Assembly (NCBI GenBank): GCA_025455065.1
Contig: JALONG010000006.1
Span: 158,556 to 222,555 of the forward strand
Direction of reading: 5' to 3'
From: Candidatus Kapaibacterium sp.
Lineage (GTDB): Bacteria; Bacteroidota; Ignavibacteria; Kapaibacteriales; UBA4661
DNA: 64,000 nt
Numbering within the stretch: position 1 is the first letter of the stretch; each line of letters opens with the position of its first letter. The notes beneath the pieces are model-generated. The model saw nothing but the letters and a program-made list of their open reading frames with translations. It searched no databases and was not told the origin of the DNA. Made by a program: the position numbers and the translations under genes. Shown here piece by piece: positions 16,059 to 24,805 of the stretch.

Positions 16059-18191
16059 ATGAACACCAAAACAATGACGAACAGTTTGACGAACACATTG
16101 CGTATTCTTGGTTTATCCGCCGCCTCTTCAATTTGCGGTTTTACATTTTCCATTGCCTTTGCCGCTTCTCTGCTTCAAGCACAATCTCCCCAATCCAAAA
16201 CTCCCGACGGCAAAACCGTGCTGGCAAAAGTCGGTACGGAGGCTATTACCTACAAAACGCTTGAAGATGCTTACCGCAAAAATATTAACAATAAATCGGT
16301 GCAACTCACAAATGTTTCCGCAGACAGTGTGCGTGATTTTTTGAACCTGTACATCAATTATCGCCTCAAAGTGCAGGACGCAAAAGCGCGTGGTTACGAC
16401 CAAAAGCCGGAAATTGTGCAGGATATTCGTCAAAACCGTGCTTCGCTTGCCGCGCCTTACCTTTTTGAACGCGCATTGGTGAATCCCCGCGTAGATACGG
16501 CGCTTGCGCGTCGGCAGAAGCAGTTTCGCGTTGGGTTGATATTTACGAAAATTTTGGAAAATGACACCGCGCGAGCATACAAGCGCTCTGTGGCTATGTT
16601 GGAAGCGCTCAAAAAAGGTGCAGATTTCCGCAAAATGGCGACCGATTCCAGTGACGATGAGTATTTCCGTAAACTCGGCGGAGAAATGCCGCTTTTGACC
16701 AGCGACCGTGTGCTGCGCGAGATTGAAAACGCCGCTTTCCGCATGAATGTTGGTGAAATTTATCCCAAGCCAATCCGCTCCAATCTTGCCGTTCCGGGCT
16801 ATTACATCGTGAAACTTCTTGGAATGGAGCCGCGTGTGGCAGTACGCGGACGATATATTTTGCTCAAAGCACCCACTCGCACTGCGCCTAACGGCTCGGC
16901 AATGCCCCCAAGCCCGGATGACTCTATTGCGACGGTGAAGCGCACCGATAGTGTGCGGAAATTGATTTTGTCAGGTCTGGACTTTGCAGAAGCGGCGAAA
17001 AAATATTCCGAAGACGGTTATGCACAGTACGGTGGTATTTTTCCTGCCTACTACACCGAAACCACAGGCTACATCAATGGTTTGCGGTATCAATTTCCTG
17101 ATGAAGTTGTCAAATGGCTCTTTGCCGCTAATCGCAAGAATGGTGATATGTCTGAGGTAATTCCCACATTTAACGGAATGTACATCGTTCGGCGCGACAC
17201 CTCAAAAATCGGCGGTGATGACCGCGAAGAATTAAAGCGCTTTTACAAGCGTGTTCACTTCGAGGCAGACAAAAAAATCTTTTTTGATTCGGTGAAAAAA
17301 GCGCGAAAATTCAGCATGAACACCAAAGCGCTTGATGCCTTTTTGAAATCCGTTGATACGACGCGCCCCTCCTTCGACAGCGCACAAAAAGTGCGTTTGA
17401 GTGGGAAACTGCTGAAAGAAACGATGATGAAATTTACGGGCTACGCACTCACAGTGAACGGTTTTGCGGATTCGCTTTTGAAGCGCAACGAACTTCGCGG
17501 ATTTTCGCTCACACGGCAAGGCATGACGCAGGCTTTGGAGAAGTTGAACGAAGCAGCACTAACGGATGCTTTGACAAGTACGCTGGAGGCGGATTATCCC
17601 GAATTTGCGGCGCTGATGAAAGAATTTGAAGAAGGAATCTTGATTTTCCGTGTGGAAGAGCAGGAAGTCTGGAGCAAATTAAAATTCGACACAGCCCGCG
17701 CCCGTGCGTATTACGAGCCAATCAAAGACCGCTTCAAAACGCAGGAACAATATGAGTTCTCGGAAATCTGGGTGTCGTCGGATTCCCTCGCGCAAACGCT
17801 CTACAAACGTTTGCAAGACGCAAAAAATCGCCCTTCGCTCTTCGATTCGCTTGCTGCCGAATTTACCGAGCGTCCGGGCTACAAAGAGCGCAAAGGCAAA
17901 TGGGACCCGCTTCCGGCAACGGAATTTACTATTCCCGACGAGTTCAAAAAGCGCGGTGCGAAAATCGGTGATGTGCTTCCACCCTTCAAGTTTCAAGGTG
18001 GCTTTGCAATTTCTCGTTTAAGTGCTATTCAGCCTATTCGCGGGAAAACGTTTGACGAGGCAATCCCTGATTTTGCTGCGCAGTTTCAAGACATGGTACA
18101 AAAAGAATTAACGCAAAAGTGGCTTGACGGCTTACGTGCGAAGTATCCCGTTGCCATTGAGCAAGAAACCTTCAAATCATTGTGGAAATAA
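16059..18191 (+). CDS. Periplasmic PpiC/SurA-type peptidyl-prolyl isomerase, large form
   Basis: 710 residues. A signal peptide (about 1-40, ending near LLQAQ) is followed by a SurA-N-like helical part and at least two parvulin (PpiC) regions: around 150-260 (LGGEMPLLTSDRVLREIENAAFRMNVGEIYPKP) and around 275-395 (DFAEAAKKYSEDGYAQYGG). A C-terminal segment (about 535-680) looks like a third, degenerate one. These proteins help outer-membrane and secreted proteins fold in the periplasm. The next gene is a second, smaller SurA-type isomerase, so the two may share clients among the many outer-membrane proteins encoded nearby. Start set by an AAGGAG site. Confidence 0.88.
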   Translation: MNTKTMTNSLTNTLRILGLSAASSICGFTFSIAFAASLLQAQSPQSKTPDGKTVLAKVGTEAITYKTLEDAYRKNINNKSVQLTNVSADSVRDFLNLYINYRLKVQDAKARGYDQKPEIVQDIRQNRASLAAPYLFERALVNPRVDTALARRQKQFRVGLIFTKILENDTARAYKRSVAMLEALKKGADFRKMATDSSDDEYFRKLGGEMPLLTSDRVLREIENAAFRMNVGEIYPKPIRSNLAVPGYYIVKLLGMEPRVAVRGRYILLKAPTRTAPNGSAMPPSPDDSIATVKRTDSVRKLILSGLDFAEAAKKYSEDGYAQYGGIFPAYYTETTGYINGLRYQFPDEVVKWLFAANRKNGDMSEVIPTFNGMYIVRRDTSKIGGDDREELKRFYKRVHFEADKKIFFDSVKKARKFSMNTKALDAFLKSVDTTRPSFDSAQKVRLSGKLLKETMMKFTGYALTVNGFADSLLKRNELRGFSLTRQGMTQALEKLNEAALTDALTSTLEADYPEFAALMKEFEEGILIFRVEEQEVWSKLKFDTARARAYYEPIKDRFKTQEQYEFSEIWVSSDSLAQTLYKRLQDAKNRPSLFDSLAAEFTERPGYKERKGKWDPLPATEFTIPDEFKKRGAKIGDVLPPFKFQGGFAISRLSAIQPIRGKTFDEAIPDFAAQFQDMVQKELTQKWLDGLRAKYPVAIEQETFKSLWK

Positions 18192-18227
18192 TAGAGTTTA
18201 TCCAAGTTAAGGGTAGAAGAATTTCTT

Positions 18228-18370
18228 CGTAGCACAGACATTCTTGTCTGTGTCCCCTAACGCCGATAGGCGTATTTACCGAAAGCAGCGTAAAGAATGG
18301 CTTAGAAGATTATTCGCTTCGCTCATTTTGGACACAGACAAGTCGAGCGCGGCGCTCAGTCTGTGCTACG
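18228..18370. repeat. Family A palindromic element (copy A1, 143 bp)
   Basis: Outer ends CGTAGCACAGAC and GTCTGTGCTACG are inverted. The left end is itself a hairpin (CACAGACA, TTCT, TGTCTGTG). The core contains AACGCCGATAGGCGT and ATTCGCTTCGCTCATTTTGG. The right end carries an extra GAGCGCGGCGCTC palindrome that splits the terminal hairpin, shared with copy A3. No gene lies in the 18192-18461 gap. Confidence 0.9.
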
Positions 18371-18397
18371 TTGAAGAGGTTTATATCGCTAACTTTG
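18371..18397 (+). promoter_or_regulatory. Possible promoter for the SurA-type gene
   Basis: TTG at 18371-18373 and TAACTTTG at 18390-18397, 16 bases apart, directly after element A1. The octamer fits TAnnTTTG; the spacing is slightly short. The gene starts 65 bases downstream. A pattern call only. Confidence 0.35.
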
Positions 18398-18461
18398 ATA
18401 ATGTCTAATCTTCACATCAAATTTTGACATCAATTTTGACATCAAGCAAAGGGTTTATTCT

Positions 18462-19802
18462 ATGACTCGTGAAATCAATTATCGTTTTGTGCTGTTTGGA
18501 GCAATGTTTGCATTGCTGCTTTGTTCTGGAAGCCGCATCAATGCTCAGATTACGGGCAATCTCAAATCCGGCGAGGCGATGGATAAAATCATTGCTGTTG
18601 TCGGGAATGAAATTATTTTGAAATCAGAAGTTGTCGGTCACGCGATGATGGCAGCCGCGCAGGAACGCCGTACCAATGCGCGTCCCGACGACCCGGTATT
18701 GCTCAAACGCTCGTTGGATGTGCTTATCAATGAAAAGCTCATCGTAACTAAAGCCGTCGAGGACAGTTTGACGGCTTCGGAGGACGAAATCACCGAGCGC
18801 ATGGAGTACCAAATCCAAGCAATGGTGCAGCAAATCGGCTCTGAGCGCCGCGTGGAAGAGGTTTATGGAATGTCCATGGCGAAAATTCGTCGTGATTTCC
18901 GCGAGGAAATTCGCAAGCAACTTCTCACAGAGCGCCTTTCGCAGCAGAAGTTCGCTGCAATCAAGGTTTCATCGAAAGAAGTGCAGGATTTTTACAAGCA
19001 ATTCCGCGATTCGATTCCGCCTGTGCCGCCGCAATACGAACTGTATCACATTGTGAAAAACGTCGAGCCGTCGCCGAAAGCGAAGGAAACGACGATTGCG
19101 ATGGCAAAAAAAATTCGTGATTCACTGATTGCCGGAGGCGATTTTGCGGCATTTGCGCGTCGGTATAGCAATGACCCCGGGTCGGCGCAAGCAGGTGGTG
19201 AGCTAGGTTTTGTGCCACGTGGGAAGTTTATCGCAGAGTTTGAAAAAACGGCATATGCGCTGCAAATCAACGAAATTTCGCAGCCTGTGGAAACGCCGTT
19301 TGGTTTTCACATTATCCAACTTTTGGACAAACGCGAAAATGAAGTAAAAACGCGCCATATCTTGTTGAAACTTGGTCAGACCGATGACGACGTAACGCGC
19401 ACAAAAGCCTTTTTGGATTCGCTGAAAATGCGCGTCGCCAAAGGCGAACTTTTTGAAGACCTCGCAAAGCAGTATTCCAACGATGACGACACCAAAGCCT
19501 TTGGTGGGCTTCTGGGGCGCATGGAAGCTGCAAAATTGCCCACGGACATTGCCGCAAAAGTGGAAAAATTAAAAGACGGCGAAATGACCGAAGCTCTTCC
19601 TTACAACGCGCCGGGTAGTACCAAAAGTGCATTCAATATCGTTTTGCGGAAAAAGTATATTCCGGAGCATAAAATCTCGTTTGATGACGATTACAAGCGC
19701 CTTGAGCAGATGACTTCGATGCAAAAACGCGCAAAGGTTTATGAAGATTGGATGATAGATTTGCGCAAAAATATCTATTGGGAAATCAAAAGTAAATTGT
19801 AG
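18462..19802 (+). CDS. SurA-like periplasmic chaperone/peptidyl-prolyl isomerase
   Basis: 446 residues with a signal peptide (about 1-29, ending near INAQ). The SurA_N domain begins MDKIIAVVGNEIILKSEV, and two parvulin domains follow (about 195-290 with YSNDPGSAQAGGELGFVPRGKF, and 300-400 with KTRHILLKL and YSNDDDTKAFGGLLG). This is the standard SurA order and length (E. coli 428). It delivers unfolded outer-membrane proteins through the periplasm. It follows the larger PpiC protein after a 270-base gap that holds a palindromic element, and has its own terminator. Confidence 0.93.
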   Translation: MTREINYRFVLFGAMFALLLCSGSRINAQITGNLKSGEAMDKIIAVVGNEIILKSEVVGHAMMAAAQERRTNARPDDPVLLKRSLDVLINEKLIVTKAVEDSLTASEDEITERMEYQIQAMVQQIGSERRVEEVYGMSMAKIRRDFREEIRKQLLTERLSQQKFAAIKVSSKEVQDFYKQFRDSIPPVPPQYELYHIVKNVEPSPKAKETTIAMAKKIRDSLIAGGDFAAFARRYSNDPGSAQAGGELGFVPRGKFIAEFEKTAYALQINEISQPVETPFGFHIIQLLDKRENEVKTRHILLKLGQTDDDVTRTKAFLDSLKMRVAKGELFEDLAKQYSNDDDTKAFGGLLGRMEAAKLPTDIAAKVEKLKDGEMTEALPYNAPGSTKSAFNIVLRKKYIPEHKISFDDDYKRLEQMTSMQKRAKVYEDWMIDLRKNIYWEIKSKL

Positions 19803-19824
19803 AAATTGCTAACGAACAATATCC

Positions 19825-19872
19825 GGCTGCGGTACCTCAATCATCGTTTTTGATTGTTCGCAGCCTTTTTTC
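19825..19872 (+). terminator. Putative terminator after the SurA-type gene
   Basis: GGCTGCG (19825-19831) pairs with CGCAGCC (19859-19865), with inner pairing of CAATCA to TGATTG, followed by seven Ts. The arm ATTGTTCG could instead pair with CGAACAAT upstream, so two hairpins compete. Confidence 0.65.
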
Positions 19873-19893
19873 ATTTTACCCGCTCCGCCAAAC

Positions 19894-19898
19894 AGGAG
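19894..19898 (+). promoter_or_regulatory. Ribosome binding site fixing the kup start
   Basis: AGGAG, 8 bases before the ATG at 19907. An in-frame TTG at 19850 lies inside the terminator stem and is rejected. Confidence 0.75.
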
Positions 19899-19906
19899 CA
19901 TTCTTT

Positions 19907-21850
19907 ATGGGCAACCATTCACAACACCAGAAACTAAGCCTTGCGGGGCTGTTAATTACCGTCGGCATTATTTACGGGGACATTGGCACCTCGCCTCTGT
20001 ACGTGATGAAAGCTATCATCGGCAGTCGTTCTATCACCGAAGACTTGATTTTAGGCGGTCTTTCGTGCGTTTTTTGGACGTTGACGCTGCAAACCACCAT
20101 CAAATACGTGCTGATTACGCTGAGAGCCGATAACAACGGCGAGGGCGGCATATTTTCGCTCTTTACCTTAGTGCGTAGGCGCGGGAAATGGTTGGTTGCT
20201 CCGGCAATGCTGGGCGGCGCGTCGCTTATTGCTGACGGCATTATTACCCCGCCAATCTCGGTTTCATCAGCGATTGAGGGTTTGAGAATTATTGACCCCG
20301 CGCTGCCGACAGTAGGAATTTCAATGGCAATTATCACAGCGCTATTTGTTGTGCAGCAATTCGGTACGGAGAAAATCGGTCAGGCATTTGGTCCAATCAT
20401 GGTTTTGTGGTTTGGGATGCTTGCAACGCTCGGTGTGGTCAATATCGGAGCATATCCGGCTGTCATCAAAGCATTTAACCCGTATTATGCCTATCACCTT
20501 CTGACCGCATTCCCTCAAGGGTTCTGGATTTTGGGCGCAGTATTCCTTTGTACAACAGGTGCGGAGGCGCTTTACTCCGACCTTGGGCATTGTGGGCGAC
20601 CAAATATTCAGATGTCATGGGGTTTTGTGAAAACGGCGCTCATTTTGAATTACATGGGACAAGGCGCATGGCTGCTTTCAAGCGGTATGCAAACGTTGAA
20701 TGGCATCAATCCTTTTTACGCCATCATGCCAAAATGGTTTTTGCCGATTGGTATCGGTATTGCGACTGCTGCTGCCATTATTGCATCACAGGCACTTATC
20801 ACCGGCTCATTTACGCTGTTTAGCGAGGCAATAAAACTGCACCTTTGGCCCCGTCTTGCAATTCGTTACCCGTCGGAATCACGCGGGCAAATGTACATCC
20901 CCACAGCGAATTGGCTGCTTTGGGCGGGATGTATGTTTATTCTGTGGCATTTCGAGGAATCAAGCCATATGGAGGCTGCGTATGGCATAGCGATTACGCT
21001 GGCGATGCTTTCAACGACGATTCTTTTGGCGCAATATCTCAAACGCATGGAATACAGTACAGGCGTTGTGATTGCTGTTATTGCGGTATTTGTAGCAATC
21101 GAATTAGGCTTTTTGATTGCCAACATGAGCAAACTCCACGAAGGAGGCTGGATAACGCTGGTTATTTCTACGGTGTTGGCAATGGTGATGGTTATTTGGT
21201 TTAATGCACGTATCATTCTTGCGCGTTTTGCGCATAGTGTTCGGATTGAGGATTACCTTCCGGCGCTGCGTGATTTGGCGGAAGACCGCGAAGTACCGAA
21301 GTATTCGACGCATCTGGTGTACTTGAATAAAGTTCCCTATCCGCATCAGGTGGACAGAAGTATTATTTATTCCGTTTTGGAGAAACAGCCCAAACGAGCC
21401 GATATTTACTGGCTTCTGCACATCGAAACAACTGACAGCCCCTACACAATGGAGTACGAAGTGGAGCATCTTGTTCCCGACGCAGTGATTCGTCTCACGT
21501 TTTATCTGGGCTTCCGTGTTCCGCTTCATATCAACGCCTTTTTCCGTCAGGTTGTTTGTGATTTAGAAAAAAATGATGAAGTTGATACGTCGAGCCGTTA
21601 TATCTCACTGAAAAATAATCAGATAACAGGCGATTTTCGTTTCGTCGTGTTTGAAGAGTATTTGTCCGATGAATACGACCGTTTGACGGTGCTTCAGCGT
21701 GTGATTGTGGAAGCGTATATCTTTCTCAAGCGCTTCTCACTTTCGATTGTAAACGAATTTGAATTGGATTTAAGTTCGGTAACAGTCGAAAAAGTACCGA
21801 TTTCGACGCACTCGCATCAATACTTGAAACTTCGGCGGATAGAGGCGTGA
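19907..21850 (+). CDS. kup: KUP-family potassium uptake transporter
   Basis: 647 residues. The signature GDIGTSPLYVMKAI occurs near the N-terminus, followed by about twelve hydrophobic segments (residues 10-430) and a soluble C-terminal domain (about 440-647), the usual Kup/HAK plan. The family imports K+ together with protons across the inner membrane, mainly at low pH or low K+. The AGGAG-supported ATG gives the protein a conserved N-terminus just before the first membrane helix. It is monocistronic or followed loosely by the DUF1801 gene. No c-di-AMP riboswitch fold is apparent in the short leader. Confidence 0.95.
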   Translation: MGNHSQHQKLSLAGLLITVGIIYGDIGTSPLYVMKAIIGSRSITEDLILGGLSCVFWTLTLQTTIKYVLITLRADNNGEGGIFSLFTLVRRRGKWLVAPAMLGGASLIADGIITPPISVSSAIEGLRIIDPALPTVGISMAIITALFVVQQFGTEKIGQAFGPIMVLWFGMLATLGVVNIGAYPAVIKAFNPYYAYHLLTAFPQGFWILGAVFLCTTGAEALYSDLGHCGRPNIQMSWGFVKTALILNYMGQGAWLLSSGMQTLNGINPFYAIMPKWFLPIGIGIATAAAIIASQALITGSFTLFSEAIKLHLWPRLAIRYPSESRGQMYIPTANWLLWAGCMFILWHFEESSHMEAAYGIAITLAMLSTTILLAQYLKRMEYSTGVVIAVIAVFVAIELGFLIANMSKLHEGGWITLVISTVLAMVMVIWFNARIILARFAHSVRIEDYLPALRDLAEDREVPKYSTHLVYLNKVPYPHQVDRSIIYSVLEKQPKRADIYWLLHIETTDSPYTMEYEVEHLVPDAVIRLTFYLGFRVPLHINAFFRQVVCDLEKNDEVDTSSRYISLKNNQITGDFRFVVFEEYLSDEYDRLTVLQRVIVEAYIFLKRFSLSIVNEFELDLSSVTVEKVPISTHSHQYLKLRRIEA

Positions 21851-21934
21851 GAAAGGGCAGAGGGCAAAGAGATAAGGGCAAAGGGACAAAACACAAAGAA
21901 CAATGCTGTGAATGTTAAGAATGGAGAGGCTCAA

Positions 21935-22318
21935 ATGGCAAAAAAGCGCTTAACACCCGATGAATTCTACGCTGACCTCGCAGAGCCGCAAAAAAGCATA
22001 GCGTTGGAAGCAAGGGCGTTGGTGCTTGCGACAGAGCCGGACATTGTAGAAGACATCAAATACGGCGTTCCCTTTTATTCCCGCGAGGGCTGGATGTGTT
22101 ATGTGAATGTTACAAAGAAAAACGGTGTAACGCTCGGTTTTATGAGCGGTACAGTGATGTCGGATACATTTGATTTGTTTGCAAAAAAAGAACAAGACTT
22201 GAAGTTAGTACGATTTATCGAACTGCCAAGCGTCACATTTATTCGTGAAAAACGCGATGAAATCACGAATTATGTGATTGAAGCGCTGGTTATCAATGAT
22301 TCCAAAACCAAGAAATAA
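21935..22318 (+). CDS. DUF1801 (YdhG-like) small protein
   Basis: 127 residues from the ATG at 21935, which has GGAGAGG five bases upstream; a GTG nine codons earlier lacks one. The sequence contains the DUF1801 pattern: a helix with EARALVLATEPDIVEDIKYGVPFYS, then FYSREGWMCYVNVTKKNGVTLGFM. The domain has a small alpha/beta fold related to iron-sulfur-scaffold-like and YdhG proteins, with no proven activity. It is followed after 9 bases by thyX, so translational coupling is possible. The function is unknown. Confidence 0.8.
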   Translation: MAKKRLTPDEFYADLAEPQKSIALEARALVLATEPDIVEDIKYGVPFYSREGWMCYVNVTKKNGVTLGFMSGTVMSDTFDLFAKKEQDLKLVRFIELPSVTFIREKRDEITNYVIEALVINDSKTKK

Positions 22319-22327
22319 TTCCGAATT

Positions 22328-23221
22328 ATGGCTGAAGTATTGCAAAATGGTATCGCTGCTGAAACTCCCTATCAAGAACCCACAACGCCTGAAGGCAAGG
22401 TGATATATTGCTTGGATAAAGGTTTCGTGCGCTTGGTGGACGTGATGGGGTCGGATGCCGCTATCGTCCAAGCGGCACGTGTTTCCTACGGTGCAGGTAC
22501 AAAAAAAGTGAACGAGGATAGAGGACTCATTCGATATCTCATGCGCCACGCGCACACAACGCCGTTTGAAATGGTCGAGTTCAAATTTCACGTGAAATTA
22601 CCGATATTCGTTGCCCGACAGTGGATTCGCCACCGCACGGCAAATGTGAACGAATATAGCGGTCGGTATTCGGTCATGCGTGATGAGTTTTACATCCCCG
22701 AAGCCGCACAAATACGTCCTCAAAGTGCATCGAATAAGCAAGGACGCGCTGACGAAACACTTTCCGACGCGGAGACCGCAGAAATCCTTACACTTCTTCA
22801 AGGCGGTCAGGAAAGAGCTTACGACGATTACGAAACGCTTTTGGAGAAAAATTTTGCCCGCGAACTTGCGCGAATCAACCTTCCCGTTTCACAATACACG
22901 GAATGGTATTGGAAAATTGACCTTCATAACCTCTTCCATTTCTTGCGTTTACGCATGGATGCTCATGCGCAGTACGAAATCCGCGTGTATGCCGAAGCGA
23001 TGGCGGAAATCGTGCGGGAAATTGTTCCGTTGGCGTTTGAGGCATATCAAGATTATGCTTTGAACGCTGTTCGGCTGACAAATCCCGAAATCAACGCAAT
23101 GAAGTGCCTTCTGGCGAATGTTGATACGGCTGTGCTAACCGATGAGGTTCTGGCTGAAGCGGGGTTGTCGAAGCGCGAAATGGAGGAATTTCGCGGAAAA
23201 CTTGCGAAAATGAAGCCGTAA
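22328..23221 (+). CDS. thyX: FAD-dependent thymidylate synthase
   Basis: 297 residues. ThyX makes dTMP from dUMP using methylenetetrahydrofolate and FAD/NADPH. The motif RHRTANVNEYSGRYS supplies the RHRx7S signature, and HTTPFEMVEFKFH and the C-terminal RLRMDAHAQYEIRVYAE (dUMP binding) also fit. The length is above the about 220 of Thermotoga but in line with Bacteroidota and Chlorobi forms. No thyA is in the window. It is likely in one transcript with the DUF1801 gene and possibly the regulator downstream (47-base gap). Confidence 0.96.
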   Translation: MAEVLQNGIAAETPYQEPTTPEGKVIYCLDKGFVRLVDVMGSDAAIVQAARVSYGAGTKKVNEDRGLIRYLMRHAHTTPFEMVEFKFHVKLPIFVARQWIRHRTANVNEYSGRYSVMRDEFYIPEAAQIRPQSASNKQGRADETLSDAETAEILTLLQGGQERAYDDYETLLEKNFARELARINLPVSQYTEWYWKIDLHNLFHFLRLRMDAHAQYEIRVYAEAMAEIVREIVPLAFEAYQDYALNAVRLTNPEINAMKCLLANVDTAVLTDEVLAEAGLSKREMEEFRGKLAKMKP

Positions 23222-23268
23222 TACTTTTCATGCACCACACTTCCATGCTCTAAAGCCGCACAAAATCT

Positions 23269-23952
23269 ATGCTCACGCAAGCCATACAAGATTACCTCAA
23301 AGCAATTTACAAGCTCAGTGAGCATGGTCATGCCGTTACCACTAACGACCTTGCGCGTGAACTCAAGGTAGCGCCTGCTTCGGTAACGAATATGATGAAG
23401 CGCCTCAGCGAGATGAATTTAGCTTCCTACGCATCCTACAAAGGCGTAACGCTCTCTGAAGCGGGATGCAAAGCAGCATTGGAGATTATTCGGCATCATC
23501 GGTTGTTGGAACTGTATCTCAAAGAAGCGCTTGGTTACTCGTGGGATAAGGTGCATGACGAAGCCGAAACGCTGGAGCATCATATCTCGGAAGAGTTTGA
23601 AGACCGCATTGCTGCTATGCTCGGAGACCCGCACTATGACCCACACGGAGACCCGATTCCCAGCAAAAGCGGCACTGTGCCGCCGACATCCACTACGCCA
23701 CTTTCATCGCTGGAACCCGGCATGAATGCTGTTGTGCAGCGCGTTTCCGATGCTGACCCCGAATTTTTGCGGTACTGTGCTTCGATTGGCATTATTCCCC
23801 AAGCCGCCATCTGTCTTGTTGCTAAAACCCCTTCCAGCCAAACATTCACGTTGCGCATAGGCAAGGAAGAACATTCTCCCGAATATGTCATCGGCACAGT
23901 TGTAGCCGAACAAGTTTTTATCAGCCATTCTGCTTTGTCATCTGCCCTGTAA
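23269..23952 (+). CDS. DtxR/MntR-family metal-dependent transcriptional repressor
   Basis: 227 residues. The N-terminal winged helix (about 1-65: DYLKAIYKLSEHGHAVTTNDLARELKVAPASVTNMMKRL) is followed by the metal-binding and dimerisation domain (HHRLLELYLKEALGYSWDKVHDEAETLEHHISEEFEDRI, with His and Glu ligands) and a C-terminal FeoA/SH3-like domain (about 155-225). With Fe2+ or Mn2+ bound it would repress metal-uptake genes. No metal transporter is adjacent, so its targets lie elsewhere. Which metal it senses is not decided here. Confidence 0.92.
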   Translation: MLTQAIQDYLKAIYKLSEHGHAVTTNDLARELKVAPASVTNMMKRLSEMNLASYASYKGVTLSEAGCKAALEIIRHHRLLELYLKEALGYSWDKVHDEAETLEHHISEEFEDRIAAMLGDPHYDPHGDPIPSKSGTVPPTSTTPLSSLEPGMNAVVQRVSDADPEFLRYCASIGIIPQAAICLVAKTPSSQTFTLRIGKEEHSPEYVIGTVVAEQVFISHSALSSAL

Positions 23953-23980
23953 TCCGCATGGCAGCAATGCTTATACAAAA

Positions 23981-24580
23981 ATGAACATTTTATCATTTTC
24001 TCGTCATTTGAAAATCATCATTGTCCCCGTACTTTTGCGAGTGATACGTGGACAAGTCTTTGTTCTTTGTTTAGCAGGTTTTCTCCGTTTTGGTGGCGTA
24101 GCGCTTGGCGTTACTGTTGGTTTCTCTGCTTTGACGGGATGTTATTCATTTACGGGTGGCTCAATCCCTCCGCACTTGAAAACCCTCAGCATCCCGATTG
24201 CAGAAGACAACAGCGTCGGCGGTTCAGCCCAGATGCGCGAAAATTTGACCCAATTGATTGTACAAGCCTTCCGCCGAGAAAATGCCTTTACGCTCGTTCA
24301 AGACCGTGCTGATGCGGTGTTGGAAGTAACGATAACAGGGCTGACGGAAAATCTCGCAACTGTCGCCACAGGCGAGTTGGAGCGCGACAAACAAATCATG
24401 GTCAATGTCAGCGTGGTCTATCAAGACCGCGTGAAGCAAAAGCAAATTTGGGTGAAACAATTCGCACCGCCGCAAACATTCTCGGTTGCTTCCGGTTTAC
24501 AGGGGCGCGATGCAGCTATTGAACGCGCTTTGCGGCAAATTGCCAATGATATTTTGCTGGCTGTTGTCTCCGGCTGGTAG
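23981..24580 (+). CDS. lptE: LptE-like LPS-assembly lipoprotein
   Basis: 199 residues. A long hydrophobic N-terminus ends in a lipobox LTGC (Cys at about 54), followed by YSFTGGSIPPHLKTLSIPIAEDNS, the conserved opening of LptE proteins in Bacteroidota and Chlorobi. LptE plugs the LptD barrel that places lipopolysaccharide in the outer leaflet. The signal is longer than usual, so a GTG at about residue 21 could be the real start. Only 28 bases separate it from the DtxR-type gene. lptD is not in the window. Confidence 0.82.
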   Translation: MNILSFSRHLKIIIVPVLLRVIRGQVFVLCLAGFLRFGGVALGVTVGFSALTGCYSFTGGSIPPHLKTLSIPIAEDNSVGGSAQMRENLTQLIVQAFRRENAFTLVQDRADAVLEVTITGLTENLATVATGELERDKQIMVNVSVVYQDRVKQKQIWVKQFAPPQTFSVASGLQGRDAAIERALRQIANDILLAVVSGW

Positions 24581-24590
24581 GGGAAATTTT

Positions 24591-24697
24591 AGTTTTTGGT
24601 TGCTAGTTTTTAGTTTTTGGTTGTTGGCGGTGAATAGAGCGGAAATTTTCGCAAAAGCGCTTAAAACCTATAACCCAGAACTTCTAACCTAAAACCT
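24591..24697. repeat. Degenerate TTTTTGGTT / AACCTAAAA word repeats
   Basis: From 24591 to 24627 words of the type AGTTTTTGGTTG and TAGTTTTTGG repeat. From about 24662 to 24697 the opposite-strand style appears (AAAACCTATAACCCAG, CTAACCTAAAACC). Related word strings are at 6165-6201 and 60663-60716. No gene lies in 24581-24805. Confidence 0.7.
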
Positions 24698-24805
24698 TTT
24701 CCAATAAGAAGAACCTGTGCAGCAAAGAACAGACCTTGAATCGCGTGTTGTAAATCACTGTTTAGCAATTTCCCTCACGCTTCATCACAAGGTCCGTTTA
24801 CCTTT

